In this document: in pieces, positions 43,339 through 52,504 of the stretch
Layout of the letters: every line of letters starts with the position of its first letter
How positions within the stretch are numbered: position 1 is the first letter of the stretch
Source: Bacteroidetes bacterium GWF2_35_48
GTDB taxonomy: Bacteria > Bacteroidota > Bacteroidia > Bacteroidales > GWF2-35-48
Reading direction: 5' to 3'
NCBI GenBank assembly: GCA_001769125.1
Contig: MEOG01000129.1
Span: 1-64,000 of the forward strand
Length of the DNA stretch: 64,000 nt
Translations under genes and position numbers: made by a program
The notes under the pieces: generated by a model
The model's input: the letters and a program-made list of their open reading frames with translations, nothing else
Databases searched by the model: none
Told to the model about the DNA's origin: nothing

Positions 43339-44106
43339 TTAAATATCCAAAGTTAAAACGGCATCCAACCGGAACTCTCTGTGTTCGCCATAATGAACAT
43401 AGCCCAACTGATTTGTAAGTAATTTGGTTTTTCCTATTTTAAATTCTTCAACATTGGTGTGATGATGTCCGAAAATCCAAGAGTCTATTTCTGATGTTTC
43501 AATAAAATCATGCAATTCTGTGCAAAAAGCAGTGTTTAATTTGCTTCCTCTATATTCGTCCGGATAGTTTTTCTTTGTCGGTACATGGTGTGTAACTACA
43601 ACTTTTTGTTTTTCATTTTTCAGCGATGCTTGCGCTTTGATGAAATTCAAACATTCTGTATGCAGTTTATTAAAATCATCGGGAGAAAATTTTTTCTTTT
43701 TATTTTTTATAACAAGAAAATCTGAAACGTGTTTGCTTATATACCATTGGTCATGGAGAGGTATTTCAGACCAGAGCGTTGAAAAAATAATATCTGCGTT
43801 TTCTTTCGATACAACTTTATTGTTAATCAGAAAAAAATTTGAATTTATTTTTTCAAGAAATGAAGAGGGATATTTACTTATATCTGAATGATAATATTCA
43901 TGATTCCCCGGCAGCCAGTATACTTCCTGAAAGTTATCGCTCGCGTATGAAATAAAATCTTTTATCGCCGCCGTATGATTGCTTAACAGATAAAAATCTC
44001 CTGCAATAACAAGAATATCTCCAATCGGTTTAAGAGGATGTTTTTTTAAATAGTCATAGTTGTCGGGAAATTCTAAATGCAGATCGGAGCAGTATTGGAT
44101 TTTCAT
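43339..44106 (-). CDS. Metallophosphoesterase (calcineurin-like)
   Basis: A 255-aa two-metal phosphoesterase. The metal ligands are visible in order: SDLHLEF (Asp8, His10), IAGDFYLL (Asp37), LPGNHEYYH (Asn68, His69), VVTHHVPT and the terminal GHHHTN. Such enzymes hydrolyse phosphomonoesters or diesters; the substrate is not predictable. No signal peptide or membrane helix, so cytoplasmic. It stands alone on the minus strand, with 132 bases to the next gene upstream, a gap holding AATCTGTGTAAATTTGTG-like repeats that recur near 48350. Confidence 0.88.
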   Translation of the reverse strand: MKIQYCSDLHLEFPDNYDYLKKHPLKPIGDILVIAGDFYLLSNHTAAIKDFISYASDNFQEVYWLPGNHEYYHSDISKYPSSFLEKINSNFFLINNKVVSKENADIIFSTLWSEIPLHDQWYISKHVSDFLVIKNKKKKFSPDDFNKLHTECLNFIKAQASLKNEKQKVVVTHHVPTKKNYPDEYRGSKLNTAFCTELHDFIETSEIDSWIFGHHHTNVEEFKIGKTKLLTNQLGYVHYGEHREFRLDAVLTLDI

Positions 44107-44238
44107 AGTACTTAATTATAATATTTTTATTGCCACAGATTATTACAGATTTCTTCACTATTTCAGAAGATATATTAATATTCTCTTAATCTGTGTAAAT
44201 TTGTGAAATTTGTGTTATATTTATTCTCGAATTTAAAT

Positions 44239-46332
44239 TTATTTTTTTGCAACACACCAAACATGGCTTGTAGTGCGAATGAATAATTGATTGTTCACAG
44301 GCGCAAGACTTGCAAATATAGGTTCCGGTAATTTATTTTCAGCTATTTTCCTGAATGTTTTGTCTGCAGCAATCACTGTTGTCAATCCTGATGTACTGCT
44401 GAAAAAAACATTATCATTTATCAATATGCACGACGATAAATAAGTGCCGTTAAGTTTTGTGCGCCAGATTAATTTTCCGTTTTTTGCATCAAGACAACTT
44501 GCATAACCATTATCAGAAACCATGAAAAGCATATTATTGTACAATACAGGACTGGAGCATACTGGTCCTTTGCTTTGCATTTTAACAGACCATATTTCAG
44601 ATTTGATTTTTTCTAATAATTTCCCTAAATGAAAAGCATGAAATCGTTTCAAATCCGGTGCAAATAGTGTATCTCCTGAAAACTGAAAAGATGCCACCAA
44701 TTGCCCGATTGAATTTTTTAGCGGGTAATCAAACAACTCTTTTCCTGTTAAAAAATCGTAACCATTGAGTCCGTACATACCCCATGTTACAATAATTTTC
44801 TGCCCTTTGTAATTTATTATTTCAGGAGTTCTGTGTGCGCCGTGAAAATTATTCCAGGACTTTCTTTTTGTCAGCCATTCCGTCTTTCCAGACTTGCTGT
44901 TGAGCGCAATTAAATAGGGCGCTTTGGGCTGATCGTTCAGAATGATAATTTTATCGTCGCTGTAAACCGGAGAAGTGCCGATACCGTGAATATCTTCAAA
45001 TGGCAGTTGTGTATTTTCCCATATTTTATTTCCGTCTTCATCCATGCAGATTAATCCGGGAGAGCCAAAATATGCATATACAAGATTGTCTGCAATAAGT
45101 GAGGTAGGGCTTGCCGGTGTATTGTCGGGATGCAGGTTTTGCAGAGAGCCACTAAATACATCTTTACTCCATCTTATTTTTCCTGATGCTCTGTCAATAC
45201 ACACTACGGAATAAACCGTTTCATCGCCTGCTAAAAGAAAATTATTTCTGATAAAAACAAGTGTTGAAAGAACAATCAAACCAATAAATATTTTTTTTGA
45301 CTGAATTAAGAATTGATTTCTGAAATTGCTTATGTAGCTTATTATCCAAACAACTAGACCTAAAAAAATCATTCCTTTAAAAACATTGTTGTCTCTGAAA
45401 AATATTTCAAGAAAAGGATCAAAAGATAATGCAGGAATATCACGAACAATAAGAATCCGGTATATCCCTATTCCGAACATGCCAAGAATGAAAAATCCTG
45501 TTATGCCGGAGATGAAAATAAACAAAATAAATCTTGTCTTTTTAATAGATTTTATATTGTCGGTCGTTACATTTTTTTTCTTAATAAAAAACAGCGAAAT
45601 TATTAAAATCAGAATTACCCAAACAGCAAACTTGACAGCCTTGAGTATTGTATCGGAAATATAGCCACTGTCGCTGATTTTGTAGTATTCAGGAGCGGGA
45701 CGAAACCATATCATGAAACACAAAAAAAGAAGAGATCCCGCAAGAAAAAGTATTTGATTTCTTAATCTGATTTTTAGTGTATATGTTATCAGCATTATGC
45801 ACAGAAAAACAAACATCGCAGAATAGTACCATCGAATAGAGCGAATAATGTGGTCGCTGCCATCATTTCCTGTAAAAAAAATACCTGTCTGTGCATAATA
45901 GAGAACAAGACCCAGAATAAAACTAAATCCCCAGATCTGTAAAATATTTTTGACAGTAAAATTTTTCATATCAGCAAAAAATTTCCTGATTTGAAAAACA
46001 AAAACAAAAAACAGAAAAGCAGAAGCAGCGTAAATTAAATATTGAAAAATATCGCTCAATAATTTATTTTTCTCAACAGTATAAGCAGTTGTTACAAAAA
46101 CATTTTTTGCAGATACAATGGGGGAAGAATGTCCTTTGCCTGGAATCTCTGTTTTCCAAAGAATGTTTTCTTTTTCATTCCAAACTACCGGAGCAGAAGA
46201 TTCTTTTTTAATTCCCTTTTTTTCCAATCCAAGCCAACCATTCCAGGTATCTTCATTGTTTTGGGAATAAAGATTGGAAGAGATGAAAAGTTGTATAAAA
46301 AAAATCAAGAAATATTTAAAAAAGGATATCAT
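44239..46332 (-). CDS. PQQ-type beta-propeller protein with an internal eight-span membrane domain (697 aa)
   Basis: A signal peptide or first anchor spans about 1-23. Residues 48-85 form a first propeller strand set (NILWKTEIPGKGHSSPIVS). A membrane domain with about eight hydrophobic spans follows (roughly 96-113, 130-147, 168-187, 192-210, 232-250, 268-290, 320-335, 348-361). The propeller then resumes with PQQ-like blades: DRASGKIRWSKDVF, SPTSLIADNLVYAYFGSPGL, GTSPVYSDDKIIIL, LNSKSGKTEWLTK, LDAKNGKLIWRTKLNG. The enzyme class is unknown; PQQ binding itself is not shown and blades alone may bind other ligands or proteins. A propeller interrupted by a membrane domain is unusual. The start is the first Met before the hydrophobic stretch. 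Confidence 0.85.
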   Translation of the reverse strand: MISFFKYFLIFFIQLFISSNLYSQNNEDTWNGWLGLEKKGIKKESSAPVVWNEKENILWKTEIPGKGHSSPIVSAKNVFVTTAYTVEKNKLLSDIFQYLIYAASAFLFFVFVFQIRKFFADMKNFTVKNILQIWGFSFILGLVLYYAQTGIFFTGNDGSDHIIRSIRWYYSAMFVFLCIMLITYTLKIRLRNQILFLAGSLLFLCFMIWFRPAPEYYKISDSGYISDTILKAVKFAVWVILILIISLFFIKKKNVTTDNIKSIKKTRFILFIFISGITGFFILGMFGIGIYRILIVRDIPALSFDPFLEIFFRDNNVFKGMIFLGLVVWIISYISNFRNQFLIQSKKIFIGLIVLSTLVFIRNNFLLAGDETVYSVVCIDRASGKIRWSKDVFSGSLQNLHPDNTPASPTSLIADNLVYAYFGSPGLICMDEDGNKIWENTQLPFEDIHGIGTSPVYSDDKIIILNDQPKAPYLIALNSKSGKTEWLTKRKSWNNFHGAHRTPEIINYKGQKIIVTWGMYGLNGYDFLTGKELFDYPLKNSIGQLVASFQFSGDTLFAPDLKRFHAFHLGKLLEKIKSEIWSVKMQSKGPVCSSPVLYNNMLFMVSDNGYASCLDAKNGKLIWRTKLNGTYLSSCILINDNVFFSSTSGLTTVIAADKTFRKIAENKLPEPIFASLAPVNNQLFIRTTSHVWCVAKK

Positions 46333-46369
46333 TTTTTTGTTTGATTTTTATTTTTCATTTATTTGGATT

Positions 46370-46456
46370 TTAAGAATTAGGATTAGGATGAGGATTAAGA
46401 ATTAATCCGTTGAGATTTTTAATCCTACTTCTACTTCTAAATCCTTAATCCAATCT
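46370..46456. repeat. ATTAGGATTAGGAT / TAATCCTACTTC inverted low-complexity repeat
   Basis: AGGATTAAGG-type words on the left are complemented by TCCTACTTCTACTTCTAAATCC on the right, with a GGATTAA-GAA-TTAATCC hairpin at 46392-46408. The words match the 13-bp AAGAAGTAGGATT array at 38071, so this is another copy of that family, in the gap between two minus strand genes. Confidence 0.5.
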
Positions 46457-46473
46457 TTACTCTAAAATTCATT

Positions 46474-47997
46474 TTATTTCTTTAAAGCTTCAGTAACATC
46501 CACAAATTTATAAGGAGCTTCGTAAGTTGAAAAAAAACATCGATCTTCCAATAATTCTAAATGAGTATTAAAATATGAATTAAAAATTACTCTGAAGGTA
46601 TTAATCGGGCTAATAGAATCATAAAGATTTGCATCACAAATTTCAGGGAGAAAATATGCATTTATAATTCCCATTCTTTCTTTCAGCATTGTATTTGTAA
46701 CAGAATCGGTTTGGCATAATGAAAGTTTTTCAAATTTTGAGCCTGGTCCGTGGTCAGCTTGAATGATAATAACAGGTAATGTTTCAGAATTAGAAATAAT
46801 TTCATCAACTAAATTTAATATTTTTTTATTTACAAATTGTAGTTGATTTATATAATTTTCTTTTTGTTTCCAACAATTGCCATCTCTGCTTGTTTTTTCT
46901 CTCGAAACTGTTTCTCCGTTTTTGCCAAACAAATAAGGAAAATGGGGTGATACAATATGCGCGAAAATAAATTTTGGACCTTTTATTTTATGAGCTTTTC
47001 CAAGTCCATCGATCGTAAATAAAATACTTTTTTTTAAATCAAATTCAAAAAGATCAATAAAAGCTCTTAATATTGTTTTTTCAGTTAAATAAATGAAATA
47101 AGTATTCATAAAATTGACGCTGAAATTTATTGTTGCATGGGGATTATAATCTGTTGCTTCATGTCTTGAACTGTAATGAATATATTTATATCCTTTCGAT
47201 TTCAAAAATTTTATGGTTTGATTATTTCTGACCATTTTATATGGAATTATTCCATCCGTTGATTCATACCCCGTAATTTTTCCAACATCATTAATATAAT
47301 TAAGATTTAATGAAGAAGCTAATGATAAAAAGGTTTCAGGATAATTACTGAAACTTTTATTAGCAATATAGAATCCTTTATTCTCTAATTGCTTTAAAAA
47401 GGAAGAATTATCAAAGTTGTATATGTTTTTTAAAGTTTCAGAACTAGCATACCCATCAAGAATTATGTAATAAATATCACGTTGTAAATCTGGTGTTATT
47501 GAATTAGTTTCTGTTATTTCATTGATAATGTATTTATCTTTTCTTTTTGATTCAAATATTCCTATTGAAAAAAGAGAAAATCCATTCAGAATAAGTGCTA
47601 CGAATAAAAGAATTTTATTTAAATTAATCAGAACAGATTTCGACTTTAAAACAAAATAAAGTCCGAAAATAAAAAATAGAAACCATATTGAAAGAAGGTA
47701 TTTGTGACTTGGAGAAGGAAGTATTTTACAATGCAGCCATTTAACATATATAACATCCATTACATATCCGTATGAAAAAAACAGTAATAGAAACAACGAA
47801 ACAATTATTCCCCCTTTTTGGGAATTACGAAAAATAAATTTTGAAATAAGTAAAAGAATAGCTGTGAAAAGAAAAAAAATAATGAAGGATGTGTAAGTAT
47901 CTGAAAAAGATATTTTTTCTATGTTAAATGAGTATCTGTACAAAACAGGAAATACTGCAAATAAAAAGGGATGGATATAAGGAATTTTATTTGTCAT
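46474..47997 (-). CDS. Sulfatase-like (alkaline phosphatase superfamily) membrane enzyme
   Basis: A 507-aa protein with about five membrane spans in the first 150 residues (for example 36-53, 63-81, 101-118, 126-146) followed by an exported hydrolase/transferase domain. Superfamily motifs: YIILDGYASSETL (Asp181, metal), NYPETFLSLASSLN (Thr222 as likely nucleophile), FAHIVSPHFPYLFG and IIQADHGPGS (metal His/Asp). The layout resembles lipoteichoic acid synthase and phosphoethanolamine transferases, which move headgroups on the outer face of the inner membrane; the true substrate is unknown. It overlaps the 76-aa membrane protein gene by 11 bases, so both are translated together. Confidence 0.85.
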   Translation of the reverse strand: MTNKIPYIHPFLFAVFPVLYRYSFNIEKISFSDTYTSFIIFFLFTAILLLISKFIFRNSQKGGIIVSLFLLLFFSYGYVMDVIYVKWLHCKILPSPSHKYLLSIWFLFFIFGLYFVLKSKSVLINLNKILLFVALILNGFSLFSIGIFESKRKDKYIINEITETNSITPDLQRDIYYIILDGYASSETLKNIYNFDNSSFLKQLENKGFYIANKSFSNYPETFLSLASSLNLNYINDVGKITGYESTDGIIPYKMVRNNQTIKFLKSKGYKYIHYSSRHEATDYNPHATINFSVNFMNTYFIYLTEKTILRAFIDLFEFDLKKSILFTIDGLGKAHKIKGPKFIFAHIVSPHFPYLFGKNGETVSREKTSRDGNCWKQKENYINQLQFVNKKILNLVDEIISNSETLPVIIIQADHGPGSKFEKLSLCQTDSVTNTMLKERMGIINAYFLPEICDANLYDSISPINTFRVIFNSYFNTHLELLEDRCFFSTYEAPYKFVDVTEALKK

Positions 47998-48217
47998 TTT
48001 TTTTTATCAATCGAAATATCTTGAGGATTAAATCCTTCACTTTTTTCCAGTATAATTTTATCGCGAATAAACCTCCTAAAACAAATGCAATTAATAATTG
48101 CATGATGTAGCTTCCTGTCCCGGGATCAAGATATGCATAAGCATCAGATGGGAATAATAAGATAAAGGAAATTACAAAGTAAATACCTGATGTTGTAATT
48201 TTTTTTTCAGAATACAT
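47987..48217 (-). CDS. Small membrane protein with YLDPGTGSYIMQ motif (76 aa)
   Basis: A signal-like helix (about 10-28, ending AYA) precedes YLDPGTGSYIMQLLIA and a second helix (about 38-55) with a lysine-rich tail. The YLDPGTGS motif marks a widespread small-protein family of unknown function. It overlaps the sulfatase-like gene by 11 bases, strong evidence of translational coupling and a shared job. The ATG is followed by a polar start; no ribosome-binding site stands out. Confidence 0.8.
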   Translation of the reverse strand: MYSEKKITTSGIYFVISFILLFPSDAYAYLDPGTGSYIMQLLIAFVLGGLFAIKLYWKKVKDLILKIFRLIKKNDK

Positions 48218-48412
48218 CCGGATTGTTTTTCGATAAAATTTTAAATGAATAACTGTATAAATATCTAATACACCAAAATTGAACTCTCTCCGAAAAAGTC
48301 TTTTTCTGATTTTGCCACTGGTTACACATATTTTATTCGCAGATTAAAAGAATTAAATAATCTGTGTAAATCTGCGAAACCTGCCTGTTTACACCAGGTA
48401 AATCTGCCGCCA

Positions 48413-48676
48413 AGCTACCGTGTGGACACATCTTTTTTATTAAGTCCTTTCCGAAAAGTATTATTGACACGAATTACACGAACCTGCCTTGTCAACTTCA
48501 GTTGATAAATCGGCTGATTTACCTAGTGTAAATTTACCTGTTGTAAACAGGCAGGCAAATTCGTGAAATTCGTGTCATATATTAGGTTTAATTAATTTTC
48601 AGAGTAGGCTTAATATATTAATAATATCAAACACCTCAATAAAAATACTTCACATATTTGTGTCCACACGGTAGCT
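48413..48676. mobile_element. MITE-like element, family 1 copy A (264 bp)
   Basis: Ends are perfect 18-bp inverted repeats: AGCTACCGTGTGGACACA (48413-48430) and its complement (48659-48676). Inside are GACACGAATTACACGAA and its mirror TTCGTGAAATTCGTGTC, plus TTTACCTGTTGTAAACAGG, so the body is itself palindromic. No gene is present. The surrounding gap 48218-48719 holds GCAGATTAAAAG / AATCTGTGTAAATCTGCG-type repeats on the left and no gene. Confidence 0.8.
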
Positions 48677-48719
48677 GCCACCAAGGCAGGTCTGTGGCAG
48701 AAAGATTTTTCAGTTGCAA

Positions 48720-50780
48720 TTACTTCCCTGTTTTCGCATTAAATGCAGCAATTCCTTCGTCTAAAAATTTCACGAAATCATCCACATTTTTATCGTAAGC
48801 ACGTGGTTGGTTAAGCAAATTGCCATTGTTATCGAGCAACACATAATAAGGCTGCGCGTTGACCTGAAAGCGTTCAATCTGATAATCGGCATATTTTTTA
48901 CCCAATGTTTTTTTCACTTTGCCATCCACTTTCGATGTGATCCACTCGTTTTCGTGAAGGTCGGTTTTATCATCCACATACAATGCAATCACAACAAAAT
49001 TTTCACGCAGGCGCTTTAACACAGGCGGGGCAGACCAAACATTGGCTTCCATCTCTCTGCAATTAACGCAACCATGCCCTGTGAAGTCAATAAACACAGG
49101 CTTGTTCAATTTTTTCGCACAGGCTAATCCTTGTTCATAATCGAAGAAACCTTTTAATCCATGGGGCAAGTGAAGGAAGTCAGCATATTTCGGCTTTTCA
49201 CAGTCTGTTGATGTATTCGTAGCTTGTGTTCCACCTCCTGAATTATTGTCGCGGATAATCGAAATAAGGTCAAAATCGTGAGAGCTTTGCGGAGGGAGAT
49301 ATCCTGATAAAGCTTTCAAGGGTGCACCAAATATTCCTGGAATAAGATATACGACAAAGGAGAATGTAATCAGCACCAGCGTTAATCTTGGAACACTTAT
49401 ATGTTTAACTTCGCTGTCGTGTTTGAATTTAATTTTGCCCATCAGGTAAAAGCCCATCAAGGTAAAAATCACAATCCAGATAGCAAGATAAATGTCCCTG
49501 TCTAATATGCCCCAATGATACGTCTGGTCTGCTATGCTAAGGAATTTTAATCCGAGCGCAAGTTCAAGAAATCCCAAAACAACTTTTACGGAATTTAGCC
49601 AACCACCTGATTTGGGCAGGTTGCTAAGCCACGAGGGAAATATCGCAAATAGCGTGAAAGGAAGCGCAAAAGCAAGCGCAAAGCCGAACATACCAATGAT
49701 GGGCATCAGAATTTCTCCACCCGCAGAGGCGACAAGTATTGCGCCTACAATAGGACCGGTGCAGGAAAAAGACACAAGAACCAATGTAAATGCCATGAAA
49801 AAAGGTCCAGTGAAACCACCTTTGTCCACTTGCTTATCTGATTTTGTTACAAGCCAGCTTGGGAGTGTTATTTCAAACAATCCAAAAAATGAAGCTGCAA
49901 AAATTACAAAAATTAAAAAGAAGAAAACATTCGGAATCCAGTGCGTACTCAGCCAGTTAGCAAAATTTGCTCCAAGCGTAATAGCTACAACCGTTCCAAT
50001 TATCGTGTAAATAGCAATGATTGAAAACCCATAAATAAACGCTTCGGTTTTTGCTTTTTTCTTACTTTTTCCTTCACTCATGAAAAAAGAAACCGTCATG
50101 GGAATCATGGGAAAAACACAGGGAGTTAGTATTGCAGCAAGACCTGCAAGAAAAGATAAAAGGAAAAATATAAACAAAGAATCTTCTTTATTTATGGGCG
50201 CATCGGGTTTTATTTCTGAACTTGCATTAACATTAGCAGTATCATTTTTATTTGAATCTGCTGTCTGGGTACTATTTTCAACAATCAAAGTGTCTGTGGA
50301 TTTTTCTTCAGCTCCTCCTTTTCCTTCAATCGTAATACTGAATTCAATTTCTTCCGGAGGCAGACATTTTTCATCGTCGCAAGTCATAAATTCAACAAGA
50401 CCTGTAATAGAAAATGTTTTATCTGAAAGCAAAGAAATTTTTTGTTTAAAAATTGCAGTCCCGCTAAAATACTTGAGATTCATCTCAAAATTTTTATCGT
50501 ACTCTTCAATGCCTTTTGATGTTTCCAAAACTTTGCCAACAAGCTTGAAATCTTTAGTAACATTAATTTTAAAAAAAGTGGGTACAGGTCGGATTTCTGC
50601 TTCAGGAATATGTTGGGAATACAAGTGCCATCCCTGATCCATTTTAGCTTTAAATATTAATTCGGCTTCTGTTTCATTCAGCTTGTTTGTGGAAAACGAC
50701 CATTTTACAGGCTTCAGCACCTGCGAAAAACTTGTCAGAGTAATAAAAATAGCAACAGCAGCAAAGAAAAAACGTTTCAT
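48720..50780 (-). CDS. dsbD: Thiol:disulfide interchange protein DsbD
   Basis: Carries electrons from cytoplasmic thioredoxin through the inner membrane to periplasmic thiol proteins. A signal peptide spans about 1-19. An N-terminal periplasmic domain follows (about 20-150; MTCDDEKCLPPEE holds the cysteine region), then a Ser/Asn/Thr linker, the membrane domain from about 200 (FFLLSFLAGLAAILTPCVFP, SFSCTGPIVGAILVASAGG, with the paired cysteines) to about 480, and a thioredoxin-like end domain with FIDFTGHGCVNCREME (CVNC) and PYYVLLDNNG. At 686 aa it has the full three-domain layout. It stands alone between MITE-like elements A and B, and a 9-bp hairpin lies in its leader. Confidence 0.93.
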   Translation of the reverse strand: MKRFFFAAVAIFITLTSFSQVLKPVKWSFSTNKLNETEAELIFKAKMDQGWHLYSQHIPEAEIRPVPTFFKINVTKDFKLVGKVLETSKGIEEYDKNFEMNLKYFSGTAIFKQKISLLSDKTFSITGLVEFMTCDDEKCLPPEEIEFSITIEGKGGAEEKSTDTLIVENSTQTADSNKNDTANVNASSEIKPDAPINKEDSLFIFFLLSFLAGLAAILTPCVFPMIPMTVSFFMSEGKSKKKAKTEAFIYGFSIIAIYTIIGTVVAITLGANFANWLSTHWIPNVFFFLIFVIFAASFFGLFEITLPSWLVTKSDKQVDKGGFTGPFFMAFTLVLVSFSCTGPIVGAILVASAGGEILMPIIGMFGFALAFALPFTLFAIFPSWLSNLPKSGGWLNSVKVVLGFLELALGLKFLSIADQTYHWGILDRDIYLAIWIVIFTLMGFYLMGKIKFKHDSEVKHISVPRLTLVLITFSFVVYLIPGIFGAPLKALSGYLPPQSSHDFDLISIIRDNNSGGGTQATNTSTDCEKPKYADFLHLPHGLKGFFDYEQGLACAKKLNKPVFIDFTGHGCVNCREMEANVWSAPPVLKRLRENFVVIALYVDDKTDLHENEWITSKVDGKVKKTLGKKYADYQIERFQVNAQPYYVLLDNNGNLLNQPRAYDKNVDDFVKFLDEGIAAFNAKTGK

Positions 50781-50807
50781 ATTTTTCAGTTTTATACTTT
50801 AATGTCA

Positions 50808-50840
50808 GCAAGAAAATTCAAGTGATTTACGTTTTCTTGC
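50808..50840 (-). other. Hairpin in the dsbD leader
   Basis: GCAAGAAAA (50808-50816) pairs perfectly with TTTTCTTGC (50832-50840), about 30 bases upstream of the dsbD start. It could shape the leader mRNA or be a small palindrome; no promoter is visible between it and the ATG. Confidence 0.4.
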
Positions 50841-51004
50841 AAGCACTACTAAATCAATTTAGATTAAAAAATTACTACAATAGTAAAAAAAAAAATAATA
50901 CCTCCGTATAAAAACAAAAAAAAGATAAAAAAATTATGATAAGAATTAGGTTTTTGTGAGAAGGGTTTAATTTGGGAAAAAGGGGTTGCAGCCTGCCTGT
51001 CGGC

Positions 51005-51259
51005 AGCTACCGTGTGGTCACAAATAATGCAAAACGACTCCGTAGGAGTCGAATGCCTGCCTTGCCGGTCAGGCGGGTTTATAACCCCGAGCTATGGTTA
51101 TTGAGCGAAGTCGAAATAAGCTCGGGGTATAAACGAATGATAATAAAAAGATTTTGGCGAAAAATTTGCGTAACACCTATGTTAACCTTACATAACAATA
51201 TAAATATGCAAATTTTGTGACAAAATCTCAATTAAAAAAGATGTGTCCACACGGTAGCT
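51005..51259. mobile_element. MITE-like element, family 1 copy B (255 bp)
   Basis: Ends AGCTACCGTGTGGTCACA (51005-51022) and TGTGTCCACACGGTAGCT (51242-51259) are inverted repeats with one mismatch. Inside are CGACTCCGTAGGAGTCG, a CCCCGAGCT...AGCTCGGGG hairpin, AAGATTTTGGCG and TGCAAATTTTGTGACAAAAT, in the same order as in copy C. The open frame across it is a by-product of the repeat. Part of the 1164-base gap 50781-51944, which contains no gene. Confidence 0.8.
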
Positions 51260-51325
51260 GTCGGCAGATAGGGTTGCAGGTTGCGGGTTTGTCGTTGATC
51301 ATTGATTATTTGACCTGCCTGCTGT

Positions 51326-51676
51326 AGCTACCGTGTGGACACAAATCGTTCAATTATAATACGATCGCAACTTGAAGGTAAAAAATGCGTTAAGCATAAC
51401 CATAGAGAGCTTATCCCGCCTGGGGGATTTACCTGTCTGCCTTGCCTATTTAAACAGGTAAGGCTGGTAGGTAAATAACCCCGAGCTTTAGCTCAGGGGT
51501 TCTAAAACTAATGTAAATAAAAGATTTTGGCGGAAAATTTGCAACAGCACAGAGTTTATATTATACAATTAAGTGCTTGCAAATTTTGTGACAAAATCAC
51601 GTCATTGTATTGTGCGAGAAGACAGGAATTTTTAATAAACTTTCTCTCTTCTCAAAGATGTGTCCACACAGTAGCT
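51326..51676. mobile_element. MITE-like element, family 1 copy C (351 bp)
   Basis: Ends AGCTACCGTGTGGACACA (51326-51343) and TGTGTCCACACAGTAGCT (51659-51676) pair with one mismatch. It shares CCCCGAGCTTTAGCTC, AAGATTTTGGCGGAAAATTTG and GCAAATTTTGTGACAAAATC with copy B, separated by extra sequence including a GCCTTGCC...GGTAAGGC hairpin. It lies 66 bases from copy B in the same orientation. Confidence 0.8.
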
Positions 51677-51741
51677 GCTGTAGGCATGGTGTTGATCATT
51701 GATTAATTTTAACGAACGGAATTCAATAATCAACGTCTCCG

Positions 51742-51830
51742 TAACCTGCAACACCTCCAACCTGCAACCTGCAACCTGCAACCTGCAACACCTCCAACCT
51801 GCAACTTGCAACTTGTAACACCCTGCAACA
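51742..51830. repeat. Heptamer array (AACCTGC)
   Basis: AACCTGC is repeated head to tail about ten times with CACCTCC and AACTTGC variants. Shorter relatives occur at 36122-36160. Such heptamer minisatellites change length easily; no coding function is apparent. It ends 115 bases before the RAYT gene. Confidence 0.75.
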
Positions 51831-51944
51831 AATTTTAATCTCTAACTCCCGCAATAAGTATTTATACCCACAATAATTTATCCTCAAAACATTTTGAAGA
51901 AGATTTAAAAATAACTAAATTAGCATTTTTGAAAACCAATTAAT

Positions 51945-52496
51945 GTGATAACAAATTTCAGAGAAAAATATAAAAGACAATCCATGCGCATGAAGGGGAA
52001 AGACTACTCTGACCCGGGAATGTATTTTATTACATTTAACACAAAAGATTGGATTCATTGGTTTGGAGAAATCAAAGAAGGACAAATATATTATTCTGAA
52101 ATAGGAATTCTGGCACAAAAAATATTTGAAGAAATCCCAAATCATTTCAGCAACACAATAATTGACACATATATCATAATGCCAGACCATATTCATGCAA
52201 TAATTGAAATTCTGCCTGTTGTGCCAATAGATATATTGGCAGCATCGCCCCATGGGGCGATGCCACAGGCAATTAATCCCCATCATAATCCCCAATGGAA
52301 AAAAGGAACAATCGGGGTCATTATTAATCAATTCAAATCCTCTGTTACCAGAGAAATCAGAAAACAAAACCCAAACTCAACATTTGCCTGGCAATCAAAA
52401 TTTCATGACCATATTCTGAGATGCTGGGACATTGAGCGCGTCAGAAATTACATCAACAACAACATCCAAAATTGGGGAAAAAAGAAAAAGAAATAA
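51945..52496 (+). CDS. REP-associated tyrosine transposase (RAYT, Y1 family)
   Basis: Single-strand transposase-like nuclease of the IS200/REP-associated group. Visible: YFITFNTKDWIHWFGEI, the HUH-type motif MPDHIHAIIEI (His82, His84) and the C-terminal FAWQSKFHDHILR then RVRNYINNNIQNW, where Tyr169 is a candidate nucleophile. At 183 aa the length fits. Residues 93-107 are encoded by a hairpin and a CATCGCC palindrome of the REP type, and another palindrome stands just after the stop. Translation may start at GTG 51945 or at ATG 51984 (MRMKGKDYSD), which matches where related proteins begin. RAYTs are thought to be domesticated and to spread or maintain REP palindromes. Confidence 0.88.
   Translation: MITNFREKYKRQSMRMKGKDYSDPGMYFITFNTKDWIHWFGEIKEGQIYYSEIGILAQKIFEEIPNHFSNTIIDTYIIMPDHIHAIIEILPVVPIDILAASPHGAMPQAINPHHNPQWKKGTIGVIINQFKSSVTREIRKQNPNSTFAWQSKFHDHILRCWDIERVRNYINNNIQNWGKKKKK
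52222..52263. repeat. REP-like hairpin and palindrome inside the RAYT gene
   Basis: TGCCAATAGATATATTGGCA (52222-52241) folds into a 7-bp hairpin and is followed at once by the perfect palindrome CATCGCCCCATGGGGCGATG (extended by G/C to 52242-52263). Both are in frame and encode the loop between the HUH motif and the next helix. The same CATCGyCC core occurs at 52505 and 63796-63882. Confidence 0.8.
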
Positions 52497-52504
52497 ATTG
52501 GCGC

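Noticed and set aside
50972-51220. 82-aa + strand frame after dsbD
   Set aside because: It is the interior of the family 1 element B, rich in palindromes, with no coding character.
51915-52367. 150-aa minus strand frame opposite the RAYT gene
   Set aside because: The + strand frame carries clear transposase motifs; this one is its antisense shadow.
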